A stretch of 64,000 nt of DNA from Methylobacterium radiodurans (lineage in GTDB: Bacteria; Pseudomonadota; Alphaproteobacteria; Rhizobiales; Beijerinckiaceae), in the NCBI RefSeq assembly GCF_003173735.1, contig NZ_CP029551.1, positions 5,347,001-5,411,000 of the forward strand. Reading direction: 5' to 3'. The notes below the pieces were generated by a model. That model ran no database searches. It had not been told where the DNA came from and was given only the letters and a program-made list of their open reading frames with translations. A program made the translations under genes and the position numbers. Shown piece after piece: positions 39,731-49,360 of the stretch (position 1 is its first letter; each line of letters opens with the position of its first letter).

Positions 39731-39910
39731 ATGATGGATTCCAAGGTGGAAGGTCCCAAGGTCGAGTACCGCCCTCTCACGCCGGAAGAGGAAGCGCGCC
39801 GCCGCAAGCGCTCGATCGCGATTGCCCTGGCGCTCGGCGCGATGGTCCTGCTGTTCTTCGTGCTGACGATCGCCAAGCTTGGGCCGCAGATCATGAGCCG
39901 GCCTCTCTGA
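39731..39910 (+). CDS. coxF: Small membrane protein of the cox operon (CoxF-like)
   Basis: 59 residues, easily missed. It has a charged N-terminus with TPEEEARRRKRSIAIAL, one membrane helix (about residues 27-48), then a short tail ending MSRPL. Position between ctaB (6 bp) and ctaG (15 bp) and the EEExRRRKRS lead into a single span match the CoxF proteins of Rhizobiales. Its role in oxidase assembly is not established. Starts at the first of two adjacent ATGs. Confidence 0.82.
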   Translation: MMDSKVEGPKVEYRPLTPEEEARRRKRSIAIALALGAMVLLFFVLTIAKLGPQIMSRPL

Positions 39911-39925
39911 GTCGATGATGCAGGG

Positions 39926-40531
39926 ATGACGAACGCCCCGAAATCGAACCGAAACGCCGGCCGCACGGCCATCGCCTGCGCGGGCTTCGCGGCGGGCATG
40001 CTCGGTCTCGCCTTCGCGTCGGTGCCGCTCTACGACGCCTTCTGCAAGGCGACGGGCTACGGCGGCACGCCGCGCCAGGGACCGGTGCCCACTGCGGTCG
40101 CGGCCAAGCCGGGCGATGCCATGCTGGTCCGCTTCGACACGAACGTCGCGCCGGGTCTGGGCTGGAAGTTCCGGGCCGAGAGCCGCGGCGTCGACGCGAA
40201 CCTGGGCGAGACCCAGACCGTGTTCTTCCACGTGAAAAACACAGGGCCGACCGCAACGACGGGAGTCGCCACCTTCAACGTCCAGCCCGAGCTGATGGGC
40301 GGCTACTTCGTCAAGGTCGAGTGCTTCTGCTTCAAGGAGCAGACACTCCAGCCGGGCGAGAGCTTAGACGTGCCGGTGGTGTTCTACATCGACCCGGCCG
40401 TGCGCGCGGACCAGAACACCGCCGATCTCTCCGAGATGACCCTGTCCTACACCTACTTCGCCTCGAAGAACGGGCAGCCGGTGACGGCCGCGCTCGACCG
40501 GGGCAAGGCACCGGGACGGGGGAATTTCTAG
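39926..40531 (+). CDS. ctaG: Cytochrome c oxidase assembly protein CtaG/Cox11
   Basis: 201 residues. Delivers copper to the CuB site of subunit I. Single N-terminal anchor (residues 13-34) with VPLYDAFCKATGYGG just after it, a periplasmic immunoglobulin-like domain, and the copper-binding Cys133-x-Cys135 in VECFCFKEQTLQPGE. Complete. Confidence 0.95.
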   Translation: MTNAPKSNRNAGRTAIACAGFAAGMLGLAFASVPLYDAFCKATGYGGTPRQGPVPTAVAAKPGDAMLVRFDTNVAPGLGWKFRAESRGVDANLGETQTVFFHVKNTGPTATTGVATFNVQPELMGGYFVKVECFCFKEQTLQPGESLDVPVVFYIDPAVRADQNTADLSEMTLSYTYFASKNGQPVTAALDRGKAPGRGNF

Positions 40532-40695
40532 GCGCCGCGTTGGCGCCAAGCGTGACAACAGCCGCGCCCGTCCAGTATGGGTGCGGCACGGGTTTCGAGA
40601 CGAGCTTCGACGGGGCGGCACAGGCCCCGCGATCGTGAGGGCAGGACCTGCGGCCGGTGACGGCGCGGTCTCAAGGGGTCAGGAGAAACGTTCCG

Positions 40696-41553
40696 ATGGC
40701 AGAGGCGCACGCCAAGAATCACGACTTCCACATCCTGGCGCCCAGTCCCTGGCCGCTGCTCGGCGCTATGTCCGGCTTCGTGATGACGACGGGCGCCGTG
40801 TTCTGGATGAAGAGCATCCAGTTCGGCACCCTGTCGCCCGGCCCCTACGTGTTCGGCGCAGGGCTCCTCGGCGTGCTCTACACCATGTTCGCGTGGTGGA
40901 GCGACGTGGTGAAGGAGGCCAATTCCGGCGACCACACCCGCGTGGTGCAGCTCCACCACCGCTACGGCATGATCATGTTCATCGCCTCCGAGGTGATGTT
41001 CTTCGTGGCGTGGTTCTGGGCCTATTTCGAGGCCGCTCTCTACACCGCCGACCCGATCCAGGCCTCGCGTCTTGAGTTCACCGGCGGCGTCTGGCCGCCC
41101 AAGGGCATCGAGGCCTTCGATCCCTGGCACCTGCCGCTGCTCAACACGCTGATCCTGCTCACCTCGGGCACCACCATCACCTGGGCGCACCACGCCCTGC
41201 TGCACGGTGACCGCAAGGGGCTGAAGCTCGGCCTGCTGCTCACCGTGGTTCTCGGCGTGCTCTTCACCGCCTGCCAGGCCTACGAGTACCACCATGCCGC
41301 CTTCGGCTTCTCGGGGAGCATCTACTCGTCGACCTTCTTCATGGCGACGGGCTTCCACGGCGCCCACGTGATCATCGGCACGATCTTCCTGATCGTCTGT
41401 CTGCTGCGCGCCAATGCCGGCCAGTTCACCACCCAGCAGCACCTCGGCTTCGAGTTCGCCGCCTGGTACTGGCACTTCGTCGACGTGGTCTGGCTGTTCC
41501 TCTTCGCCGCCATCTACGTCTGGGGCGCCGGCGTCGGCCACGGCGCACACTGA
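40696..41553 (+). CDS. coxC: Cytochrome c oxidase subunit III
   Basis: 285 residues, seven membrane helices. Conserved segments [43 protein letters not shown] (with the conserved Glu), [16 protein letters not shown], and C-terminal [28 protein letters not shown] lies 11 bases before the ATG. The gap of 164 bp after ctaG holds no gene. An intrinsic terminator follows. Confidence 0.97.
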   Translation: MAEAHAKNHDFHILAPSPWPLLGAMSGFVMTTGAVFWMKSIQFGTLSPGPYVFGAGLLGVLYTMFAWWSDVVKEANSGDHTRVVQLHHRYGMIMFIASEVMFFVAWFWAYFEAALYTADPIQASRLEFTGGVWPPKGIEAFDPWHLPLLNTLILLTSGTTITWAHHALLHGDRKGLKLGLLLTVVLGVLFTACQAYEYHHAAFGFSGSIYSSTFFMATGFHGAHVIIGTIFLIVCLLRANAGQFTTQQHLGFEFAAWYWHFVDVVWLFLFAAIYVWGAGVGHGAH

Positions 41554-41590
41554 AAACCGGTCGCCGCGCTCCACGCATGGCGGCAATGCG

Positions 41591-41615
41591 AAGGGCGGCT
41601 CCGGCCGCCCTTTTT
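41591..41615 (+). terminator. Rho-independent terminator after coxC
   Basis: AAGGGCGGC-TCCG-GCCGCCCTT stem of nine pairs running straight into a T-run (TTTTT). This is the clearest intrinsic terminator in the window and closes the coxBA-ctaB-coxF-ctaG-coxC block. Confidence 0.9.
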
Positions 41616-41681
41616 CATGCACGCGACGTCCCGCGATCCCATATCGGGTTCCGGGGGACCGCGTACGAGGGAAGCAGAACC

Positions 41682-42053
41682 TTGGATCACAGCCACCAGC
41701 GGCCCGAGCCGATCCCGACGGGCCTGCGCGGCCGTTGCCCGCGCTGCGGCCAGGGCCACCTGTTCAAGGGCTTCCTCACCCTGCGCCCCTCCTGCGAGGC
41801 CTGCGATCTCGACTACGCCAACTTCGACTCGGCGGACGGGCCAGCCTTCTTCGTGATGTCGATCGTCGGCCTCGTCGTGGTCGGCCTCGCGCTCTGGATG
41901 GAGATCGCCTACGAGCCGCCGATCTGGGTCCACGCCCTGGTGGCGGGTAGCCTGTCGATCGGCCTCAGCCTCCTGCTGGTGCGCCCGCTGAAGGGCATGC
42001 TGATCGCGCTGCAATACGCCAACAAGGCCGAGCAGGGACGCTTCGAGCCGTGA
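41682..42053 (+). CDS. DUF983 family membrane protein
   Basis: 123 residues. Two zinc-knuckle-like CxxC pairs near the N-terminus (CPRCGQGHLFKGFL and CEACDLDYA) and two membrane helices (about 55-76 and 83-103). DUF983 genes sit regularly between coxC and SURF1 in Rhizobiales. The start is TTG at 41682, with GAGGGAAG upstream; no ATG or GTG gives a better N-terminus. The stop overlaps the SURF1 start (GTGA). Confidence 0.87.
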   Translation: MDHSHQRPEPIPTGLRGRCPRCGQGHLFKGFLTLRPSCEACDLDYANFDSADGPAFFVMSIVGLVVVGLALWMEIAYEPPIWVHALVAGSLSIGLSLLLVRPLKGMLIALQYANKAEQGRFEP

Positions 42054-42823
42054 GCACGAAGACCGTGGACGCCTCCGGCACGACCGGGCGGAAGGCCACG
42101 TGGCGCGACCTGATCGCGCCGGGTCTCTCGGCGTTGATCGTGCTCGGCATCCTGCTCGGGCTCGGGTTCTGGCAGATCGCCCGCAAGACCGAGAAGGAGG
42201 CGCTCATCGGACGCATCCGGGAACGCTCGCTCGCCGCTCCCGACCTCCCGCCGACGCCGGAGGCCTGGAACCCGGCGCGCGACGAGTTCCGGCACGTCCG
42301 GGTGACCGGCCGCTTCCTGAACGATCGCGAGACTCTGGTGCACGGTCTCGCGCCCGGCGACACCCCGGGCCGCGCGCTCCAGGGCTACTACGTGCTGACG
42401 CCGTTCGAGCGGGCAGATGGCGGCACGCTCCTGGTCAACCGCGGCTTCGTGCCGACCGAGCTCAAGGCACAGGAGGTCCGGCGCGACGGCCTCGTCACGG
42501 GCGAGACCACCGTCACCGGTCTCCTCCGGGCGAGCGAGCCGCGCGCGATGTTCGTGCCCGCTCCCGACCCGAAGCGCGGTGAGTGGTTCAACCGGGACAT
42601 TTCCGGGATCGCCGAGGCGCGCGGCCTCGGCACCGTGGCGCCCTACCTCGTCGAGGCCGACGCGGTGCCGGGCCAGAAGACCTGGCCGCGCGGCGGGCAG
42701 CTCCGGGTCGATCTGCCGAACAACCACCTGCAATACGCCTTCACGTGGTTCGGCATCGCTGCCTGCCTGGTGGGCGTTTTCTCGGTCTTCGCCTGGCGGC
42801 GCCTGCGCGATCCGGTCGCCTGA
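42050..42823 (+). CDS. surf1: SURF1 family oxidase assembly protein
   Basis: 257 residues. Helps insert heme A into subunit I. Typical two-helix topology: N-terminal span (about 22-40, ALIVLGILLGLGFWQIARKTEKEALI) and C-terminal span (about 232-250), with a periplasmic domain containing HVRVTGRFL, GYYVLTPFE and LLVNRGFVP. GTG start coupled to the DUF983 gene. Confidence 0.92.
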   Translation: MSTKTVDASGTTGRKATWRDLIAPGLSALIVLGILLGLGFWQIARKTEKEALIGRIRERSLAAPDLPPTPEAWNPARDEFRHVRVTGRFLNDRETLVHGLAPGDTPGRALQGYYVLTPFERADGGTLLVNRGFVPTELKAQEVRRDGLVTGETTVTGLLRASEPRAMFVPAPDPKRGEWFNRDISGIAEARGLGTVAPYLVEADAVPGQKTWPRGGQLRVDLPNNHLQYAFTWFGIAACLVGVFSVFAWRRLRDPVA

Positions 42824-42892
42824 GATCTCGCTTGCAGGCGCTTGCGGCCGCGCTACCCTCGTGTGTCAGGCACCTCCAGGCAGGTGGGCACC

Positions 42893-43315
42893 ATGCGCGC
42901 GCGGCTGACATTCTCCGTGATCCTCTCGGCGCTGCTGCTGACGCCAGCCGCGGCCATCGACGAGGCCGACCGGACGGCGGCCCGCGGCGTCATCACGCGG
43001 CAGGTCGAGGCTTTCGGCCGTGACGATGCGGCGACGGCCTACGACCAGGCCGCACCTGGCATCCGGACCCTGTTCCCGACGCCCGAGGTCTTCCTCGGCA
43101 TGGTGCGGACGAATTACGCTCCGGTCTACCGGCATCGGACCTTCGTCTTCGGCACCGCTGAGGACAGCGGCGGGACCGGCCTGTTGCAGTCTGTAGCCAT
43201 CCAGGACATCTACGGCGTCGATTGGACGGCGGAGTACAGCCTGGAACGCCAGTCCAATGGCCAATGGCGGATCGCCGGCTGTCGGCTGACGAAGTCTCCG
43301 GGCACCAACCTCTGA
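42893..43315 (+). CDS. DUF4864-like exported protein
   Basis: 140 residues with a signal peptide (MRARLTFSVILSALLLTPAAA) and a small NTF2-like domain: RGVITRQVEAFGRDDAATAYDQAAPGI, FPTPEVFLGMVRTNYAPVYRHR, then beta strands ending GQWRIAGCRL. This pattern is that of DUF4864. Function unknown. AGGTGGG precedes the ATG. It lies between SURF1 and thrC. Confidence 0.8.
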   Translation: MRARLTFSVILSALLLTPAAAIDEADRTAARGVITRQVEAFGRDDAATAYDQAAPGIRTLFPTPEVFLGMVRTNYAPVYRHRTFVFGTAEDSGGTGLLQSVAIQDIYGVDWTAEYSLERQSNGQWRIAGCRLTKSPGTNL

Positions 43316-43398
43316 CGCGCCCGGTATCGCCTCCGCTCAGGGACTTCGACACCGCTGCCGGCATCGTGTAGAGGGGGCGCCTTCTCCCGGAGGCCCCT

Positions 43399-44811
43399 GT
43401 GCTGCACGTCTCGACCCGCGGCGACGCCGCGCCGCTCTCGTTCTCCGACGCCCTTCTGGCGGGCCTCGCCCGCGACGGCGGCCTCTATGTGCCGGAGAGT
43501 TGGCCGGGCCTGACGAAATCCGAGATCGCCGACCTCGCGGGCCTTTCCTACGCCGAAGCGGCCAAGCGCGTGCTGCGCCCACTGGTTGACGGCGAGATCG
43601 CCGACGCCGACCTCGACCGGATGATCGACGAGGCCTACGCCACCTTCAGGCACCCGGCCGTCTGCCCGCTCGTTCAGCTCGACGACAACCTCTTCCTGCT
43701 CGAACTCTTCCACGGTCCGACGCTCGCCTTCAAGGACGTGGCGATGCAGCTGCTCGGGCGGCTGATGGACCATGTGCTGCGGCAGCGCGGCAGCCGCGCC
43801 ACAATCGTCGGCGCCACCTCGGGCGACACCGGCTCGGCCGCCGTCGAGGCCTTCGGCGGACTCGATCAGGTCGATATCTTCATCCTCTACCCGCACGGCC
43901 GGGTGTCCGAGGTGCAGCGGCGCCAGATGACCTCGGTTGCCGCCCCCAACGTCCACGCGCTCGCCGTCGACGGCACGTTCGACGATTGCCAGAACATCGT
44001 CAAAGCCCTGTTCCAGCACGCCGACTTCGCCGATTCGGTGAAGCTGTCGGGCGTCAACTCAATCAACTGGGCACGGGTCGCCGCGCAGGTGGTGTACTAC
44101 TTCACCAGCGCGGTGGCGCTGGGCGCCCCGCACCGTCCGGTCTCCTTCGCGGTGCCGACGGGCAATTTCGGCGACATCCTGGCCGGCTGGGTCGGGAAGC
44201 GCATGGGCCTGCCGATCGAGCGCCTGATGATCGGCACCAACGCCAACGACATCCTGGTCCGCACCCTGGAGCACGGCGCCTACGAGCTGCAGGGCGTGAC
44301 GCCCACGACCTCGCCCTCGATGGACATCCAGATCTCCTCAAATTTTGAGCGGCTGCTCTTCGAGGCGCTCGGGCGCGACGCCGCCTCCATCCGCCGCCTG
44401 ATGTCCGGTCTGAAGCAGTCCGGCGGCTTCCGGCTGGACGAATCGGTGCTGGCCACCGTCCGCTCCGAGTTCGACGCGCACGCGGTCTCGGAGGCCGACG
44501 TGATGGCGGAGATCCGCGAGACGCATGCTGCGACCGGCGTGACCCTCGACCCGCACAGCGCCATCGGCGTGCGCGCCGGCCGCCGCCTGCTCGACACGGA
44601 TCCGCGCACGCCCGTGATCTCGCTGGCCACCGCCCATCCCGCAAAATTCCCGGACGCGGTCGCGCAGGCGACCGGCGGCGCCCGCCCGGCGCTCCCCCCG
44701 CACCTCGCCGATCTGATGGAGCGGCCCGAGCGCGTCACGCGCGTGGCCAACGATCAGTCCGCCGTCGAGGCGCTGATCCGCGAGCGTGCCCGCATCACGA
44801 GAGGCGCATGA
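43399..44811 (+). CDS. thrC: Threonine synthase
   Basis: 470 residues. PLP enzyme converting O-phosphohomoserine to threonine. The PLP lysine is Lys112 in HGPTLAFKDVAMQL. The phosphate-binding loop is GATSGDTGSAAVEAFGG, and VPTGNFGDILAGWVGKRMGLP is also conserved. Length and N-terminal domain are those of the longer bacterial/fungal type. Start GTG with CCGGAGG six bases upstream. The stop overlaps the M16 peptidase start (ATGA). Confidence 0.96.
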   Translation: MLHVSTRGDAAPLSFSDALLAGLARDGGLYVPESWPGLTKSEIADLAGLSYAEAAKRVLRPLVDGEIADADLDRMIDEAYATFRHPAVCPLVQLDDNLFLLELFHGPTLAFKDVAMQLLGRLMDHVLRQRGSRATIVGATSGDTGSAAVEAFGGLDQVDIFILYPHGRVSEVQRRQMTSVAAPNVHALAVDGTFDDCQNIVKALFQHADFADSVKLSGVNSINWARVAAQVVYYFTSAVALGAPHRPVSFAVPTGNFGDILAGWVGKRMGLPIERLMIGTNANDILVRTLEHGAYELQGVTPTTSPSMDIQISSNFERLLFEALGRDAASIRRLMSGLKQSGGFRLDESVLATVRSEFDAHAVSEADVMAEIRETHAATGVTLDPHSAIGVRAGRRLLDTDPRTPVISLATAHPAKFPDAVAQATGGARPALPPHLADLMERPERVTRVANDQSAVEALIRERARITRGA

Positions 44812-46103
44812 ACCGGCATTTCGACACGCACGGCGCTTCGCCCTCGCTGCGGGTGACGCGGCTCGCCAACGGCGTGACGGTCGCGACCGAGGCGATGCCG
44901 GGGGTCGCCACCGCGACGCTCGGCGTCTGGGTTGGCGCGGGCTCGCGCCACGAGCGGGCGGACGAGAGCGGCCTGAGCCACCTCATCGAGCACATGGCCT
45001 TCAAGGGTACGCGGACCCGCTCGGCCCGCCAGATCGCCGAGGACATCGAGAATGTCGGCGGTGAGATCAACGCCGCGACCTCGGCCGAGGGCACGAGCTA
45101 CAGCGCGCGGGTGCTGGGCGAGGATGTTGGCATCGCTCTGGACGTGATCGGCGACATCCTCACCGACTCGGTCTTCGACGCGGGCGAGCTCGCCCGCGAG
45201 AAGGGCGTGATCCTGCAGGAATACGCCGCCGTCGAGGATACCCCCGACGACGTGGTCTACGACGCCTTCACGGAGGCGGCCTTTCCCGACCAGCCGATCG
45301 GCCGGCCGATCCTCGGGCGTCCGGAGACGATCCGCAGCTTCGATGAGGCGGCGATCCGCGCCTACCTCGCCCGCGAGTACACGCCCGACCGCACCGTCGT
45401 GGCCGCCGCGGGCGCGGTGGAGCACGAGGCCTTCGTGGCGGCGGCCGAGCGCCATTTCGGCGCGATGCCCGCGGTCGAGGCACCGCCGGTCGTCGCCGGC
45501 TGCTACGGCGGCGGCGAGCGGCGGATGCCGCGCAAGCTCGAGCAGGCGAACCTCGTCATCGGTCTGCCGGGCCTCTCCTTCCGCGACGACGGCTACTACG
45601 CGCTGCACATGTTCGCGCAGGTGCTGGGCGGCGGGCTGACCTCGCGCCTCTGGCAGGAGGTGCGCGAGACCCGCGGCCTCGCCTACGAGATTCAGGCCTT
45701 CCACTGGCCCTTCTCCGATTGCGGCCTGTTCGGCATCGGCGCCGGCACGGCCGGCCGGGACGTGGCCGAACTCGTCTCCGTCACCCTCGACGCGGTGGCG
45801 CGGGCCACCCGCGACATCGGCCCGGAGGAGATCGCCCGCGCCAAGGCGCAGCTGAAGCTGTCGCTGCTGGGCGCCCTTGAGACGCCCGGCGGGCGCATCG
45901 AGCGCAACGCGCGCCAGATCCTGGCATGGGGCCGCGTGATCCCGGCCTCGGAGGTGATCGCCAAGGTCGACGCCGTCACGGTCGAGGACGTGCGGGCGGC
46001 GGGCGCCGCGATCCTCTCAGGTGCCCCCACGCTCGCGGCGATCGGCCCGATCAAGGGCCTGCCGTCGCTGGACAAGGTCCAGGCGGCCCTGCGGGCGGCC
46101 TGA
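44808..46103 (+). CDS. M16 family zinc peptidase (processing-peptidase-like)
   Basis: 431 residues. Inverted zinc motif H58-LIE-H62 with the distal Glu about 76 residues later in the AREKGVILQEYAAVEDTPDDVVYD segment. The second half contains the RxLxxE-like LPGLSFRDDGYYALHMFAQVLGGGLTSRLWQEVRETRGLAYEIQAF, where Arg and Tyr bind substrate. This is the bacterial relative of the mitochondrial processing peptidase beta subunit. Coupled to thrC. Confidence 0.93.
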   Translation: MNRHFDTHGASPSLRVTRLANGVTVATEAMPGVATATLGVWVGAGSRHERADESGLSHLIEHMAFKGTRTRSARQIAEDIENVGGEINAATSAEGTSYSARVLGEDVGIALDVIGDILTDSVFDAGELAREKGVILQEYAAVEDTPDDVVYDAFTEAAFPDQPIGRPILGRPETIRSFDEAAIRAYLAREYTPDRTVVAAAGAVEHEAFVAAAERHFGAMPAVEAPPVVAGCYGGGERRMPRKLEQANLVIGLPGLSFRDDGYYALHMFAQVLGGGLTSRLWQEVRETRGLAYEIQAFHWPFSDCGLFGIGAGTAGRDVAELVSVTLDAVARATRDIGPEEIARAKAQLKLSLLGALETPGGRIERNARQILAWGRVIPASEVIAKVDAVTVEDVRAAGAAILSGAPTLAAIGPIKGLPSLDKVQAALRAA

Positions 46104-46331
46104 ACCGCCGCTCCGGGCTCGCCGGGGTCTTCGGATCCGGTCCGCCCGATCCGTCCCCAACTTGTTTTGGCCGCAAACGCGGGCGATCCGTCCCAGGTCG
46201 CCTGTCGGCAGGAAGCGGTGGGTCGCTCGCGCCCTCCGCCTCACGTCGGCTTGCCCGGGATCAACCCCGACTTTACCAAAAGCGAACCTGAGCCGTTCAC
46301 GCGCTCGCCCGCCCGGCCGGAACCCGTCTCG

Positions 46332-49205
46332 TTGCGCATCCTCGCCCTCCTCCTCGCGTTCCTCGTCGGCGCCGTCGCGGCGAGCACGCCCGCGAGCGCG
46401 GTCGAGGCGGTGCGCGTCACGTTGGACGCGCCGGTCATCGACCTGACCCAGGCGATCGAGCGCTACCGCTCGGACGGCGACCTGATTCAGATCTCGACCG
46501 CGCCGGGCAAGGACGGCATCGTCCGTCGCATCGTCGTGAAGGCGCGCGACGCGGGCGCGCGGCCGGACTGGATGGTGTTCGCGCTCACCAACGACACCGA
46601 CGAGCAGATCGACCGCATCCTCGTCGCGCCCCATTTCCGTCTGGTCGATTCCGGCGTGGTCTGGCCCGATCTCGGCGGCTCGCGCATCGCGGCGATCACC
46701 GCGAGCCAGGGCATCCGGCCCGAGCGCGACGAGAACCCGGAAGCCGACCAGTTCGTCATCACGCTCGACCCCGGGACGACCGTCACCTACGTGGCGGAGC
46801 TGCGCGGGCCGAACATCCCGCAGGTCCATCTCTGGGACCAGGACGCCTATCGCAAGAAGGCCGCGGGGCTGACCCTCTACAAGGGCATCATCATCGGCAT
46901 CGCGGGCCTGCTCGCGCTCTTCCTCACCATCGTGTTCGTGGTGAAGGGCGCGATCATCTTTCCGGCGGCCGCCGCGCTCGCCTGGTCGGTGCTCGCCTAT
47001 GCGTGCATCGATTTCGGCTTCCTGCAGCGGGTCTTCCCCGTGACCGAACTCGCCGAGCGGGTCTACCGCGCCTCCGCCGAGGCGGTGCTCGGCGCCACCC
47101 TCCTGGTCTTCCTGTTCGCCTACCTGAATCTGTCCCGCTGGCACGTGCGCTACAGCCACGTCGCCTTCTTCTGGCTGGCCTTCCTGGCGGGGCTCGTCGG
47201 TCTCGCGGTGTTCGATCCGCCGGTGGCGGCGGGCGTCGCCCGCATCTCGATCGGCGCGGTGGCGGGGGTGGGCCTCCTCCTTATCCTCTACCTCGCCACG
47301 CATAACGGCTACGACCGCGCCATCCTGCTCGTGCCCACCTGGACGCTCCTCGTGGTCTGGGTCGTGGCAGCTGGGTTCGCGGTGACCGGCCAGATCGGCA
47401 GCGAGCTGGTGCAGCCGGCGTTGATCGGCGGCCTCGTGCTGATCGTGATGCTGATCGGCTTCACGGTGATGCAGCACGCCTTCGCGGGCGGTGGCCTCTC
47501 GCACGCCCTGGTCTCGGACACGGAGCGGCGGGCGCTGGCGCTGACGGGGGCCGGCGACATCGTGTTCGACTGGGACGTGCCGGGCGACCGCGTCTTCGCC
47601 GGCCAGGAGATCGAGAGCCAGCTCGGCCTCGCCCGCGGTGCCCTCGAAGGGCCGGCGGCCAACTGGCTCGCGCTCCTCCATCCCTTCGACGTGGAGCGCT
47701 ACTCGGCCGCCCTCGACGCCGTCATTGAGGAGCGGCGTGGGCGCATCGTCCACGATTTTCGCCTGCGCTCATCCGGCGGTGCCTATTACTGGTACCGTCT
47801 GAAGGCGCGGCCCGTGATCGGCTCGGATGGCGAGGTGATCCGCGTCGTCGGCACCATCGCGGACGTGACCGAGGTGAAGACCGCCGAGGAGCGCCTGCTG
47901 CACGACGCCGTGCACGACAGCCTCACGGGCCTGCCGAACCGCGAGCTGTTCGGCGACCGCCTCGACGCGGCCCTCGCCTTCGCGAGCCAGGACGCGCGCC
48001 TGAAGCCGACCGTGATCGTCCTCGACATCGACCGGTTCAAGGGCATCAACGACGCGATCGGGCTCTCGGCCGGCGACTCGATCCTGCTGACGCTCTCGCG
48101 CCGTCTCGGGCGCCTGCTCCGGCCCCAGGACACCCTGGCGCGGGTGGCGGGCGACGCCTTCGCGGTCATCCTGCTCTCGGAGCGCGAGCCCGACCGGGTT
48201 CTGGCCTTCGCCGAGATGATCCGACGCGCCATCGCCACGCCGATCACCTACGCCGACCGCGAGATCTTCCTGACCGTCTCGATCGGCCTCGCGCTCCACG
48301 AGACGGGCGCGCACCCGAAGCGCGACGACGTCTACCAGAGCGCCGAGATCGCGATGATCCAGGCCAAGCGCGGCGGGGGCGACCGCATCGAGGTCTTCCG
48401 GGCCAACATGCGCGCCGAGCGCTCGGACAAGCTGATGCTGGAGGCGGACCTGCGCCGCTCACTCGAGCGCAACGAGATGAAGGTCCTGTTCCAGCCGATC
48501 GTCCGGCTGGAGGACCGCACCGTCGCGGGCTTCGAGACCGTGCTGCGCTGGGATCACCCGAAGCTTGGGCGCATCCCGTCCGCGACCTTCATGCCGGTGG
48601 CCGAGGAGACCGGCTTCGTCGTCAATCTCGGCATCTTCGCCCTGGAGCGCACCGCGCTCGAACTCGCCGCCTGGCAGCGGGCGCTCGAGGTCGAGCCGCC
48701 GATCTTCGCCCTGGTCGACGCCTCCTCGCGCCAGCTCCTGCGCCACGACCTGCTGCACGACGTGAAGACGGTGCTGGCCCGCTCCGGCGTGCTGCCGGGC
48801 TCGCTCAAGCTCGAATTCTCCGAGAGCCTCGTGATGGAGAACCCCGAATACGCAGCGCAGATGCTCGCCCGCATCCGCGACCTCGGGGCGGGCCTGTGCC
48901 TCGCCGATTTCGGCACCGGCTACTCCGCCCTCTCCTACCTCCAGCGTTTCCCCTTCGACACGATCAAGGTCGATCAGTCCTTCGTGCGCCAGATGGCCAC
49001 CGGCAAGACCGCGATCCTGCGCTCGATCGTCAAGATGGCGACCGAGCTCGACCTCGCCATCGTGGCGGAAGGCACGGAATCGGAAAGAGACGCGCAGGCG
49101 CTGGCCGAACTCGGCTGCGAGTACGCCGAGGGCTACGCCTTCGGCGAGCCGATGACGATGCTCCAGGCCCGCCAGCTCTGCGGCGCGGCGCCAGAGGCCG
49201 CCTGA
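46332..49205 (+). CDS. Membrane PAS-GGDEF-EAL protein with degenerate catalytic motifs
   Basis: About 957 residues from a TTG at 46332, chosen because it begins the signal peptide LRILALLLAFLVGAVAASTPASA. In-frame GTG (46218) and TTG (46167, 46251) are possible, so the start is uncertain. Order: signal peptide, periplasmic domain (26-170), seven or so helices (175-386), PAS (395-515), GGDEF domain (525-690), EAL domain (700-950). The GGDEF signature reads AGDAF (606-610), so cyclase activity is unlikely, but the RxxD inhibitory site (597-600) is intact. In the EAL domain the signature is ETV (Glu735 kept), the metal-binding Asn is Asp796 and the first Asp of DDFGTG is Ala858. It may act as a c-di-GMP sensor. 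Confidence 0.83.
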   Translation: MRILALLLAFLVGAVAASTPASAVEAVRVTLDAPVIDLTQAIERYRSDGDLIQISTAPGKDGIVRRIVVKARDAGARPDWMVFALTNDTDEQIDRILVAPHFRLVDSGVVWPDLGGSRIAAITASQGIRPERDENPEADQFVITLDPGTTVTYVAELRGPNIPQVHLWDQDAYRKKAAGLTLYKGIIIGIAGLLALFLTIVFVVKGAIIFPAAAALAWSVLAYACIDFGFLQRVFPVTELAERVYRASAEAVLGATLLVFLFAYLNLSRWHVRYSHVAFFWLAFLAGLVGLAVFDPPVAAGVARISIGAVAGVGLLLILYLATHNGYDRAILLVPTWTLLVVWVVAAGFAVTGQIGSELVQPALIGGLVLIVMLIGFTVMQHAFAGGGLSHALVSDTERRALALTGAGDIVFDWDVPGDRVFAGQEIESQLGLARGALEGPAANWLALLHPFDVERYSAALDAVIEERRGRIVHDFRLRSSGGAYYWYRLKARPVIGSDGEVIRVVGTIADVTEVKTAEERLLHDAVHDSLTGLPNRELFGDRLDAALAFASQDARLKPTVIVLDIDRFKGINDAIGLSAGDSILLTLSRRLGRLLRPQDTLARVAGDAFAVILLSEREPDRVLAFAEMIRRAIATPITYADREIFLTVSIGLALHETGAHPKRDDVYQSAEIAMIQAKRGGGDRIEVFRANMRAERSDKLMLEADLRRSLERNEMKVLFQPIVRLEDRTVAGFETVLRWDHPKLGRIPSATFMPVAEETGFVVNLGIFALERTALELAAWQRALEVEPPIFALVDASSRQLLRHDLLHDVKTVLARSGVLPGSLKLEFSESLVMENPEYAAQMLARIRDLGAGLCLADFGTGYSALSYLQRFPFDTIKVDQSFVRQMATGKTAILRSIVKMATELDLAIVAEGTESERDAQALAELGCEYAEGYAFGEPMTMLQARQLCGAAPEAA

Positions 49206-49360
49206 GCCATCCTGCCAGTTCCCGCAAGCTCAGATCCGTTCGGGCCAAGTCGACAGGCTCACTTAAACCTGCCTTAACCATGTTGCGGCACGATCCTGTG
49301 GAAGGACGGCCCTCGGTGCGCAGGCTCGCGCGGCGGGTGCCCTGTCGAGTGGAGGGGCGT

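Noticed and set aside
36020..42823. Possible horizontal acquisition of the cox block
   Set aside because: Gene order, codon use and GC match the rest of the window, and the block is standard for the order.
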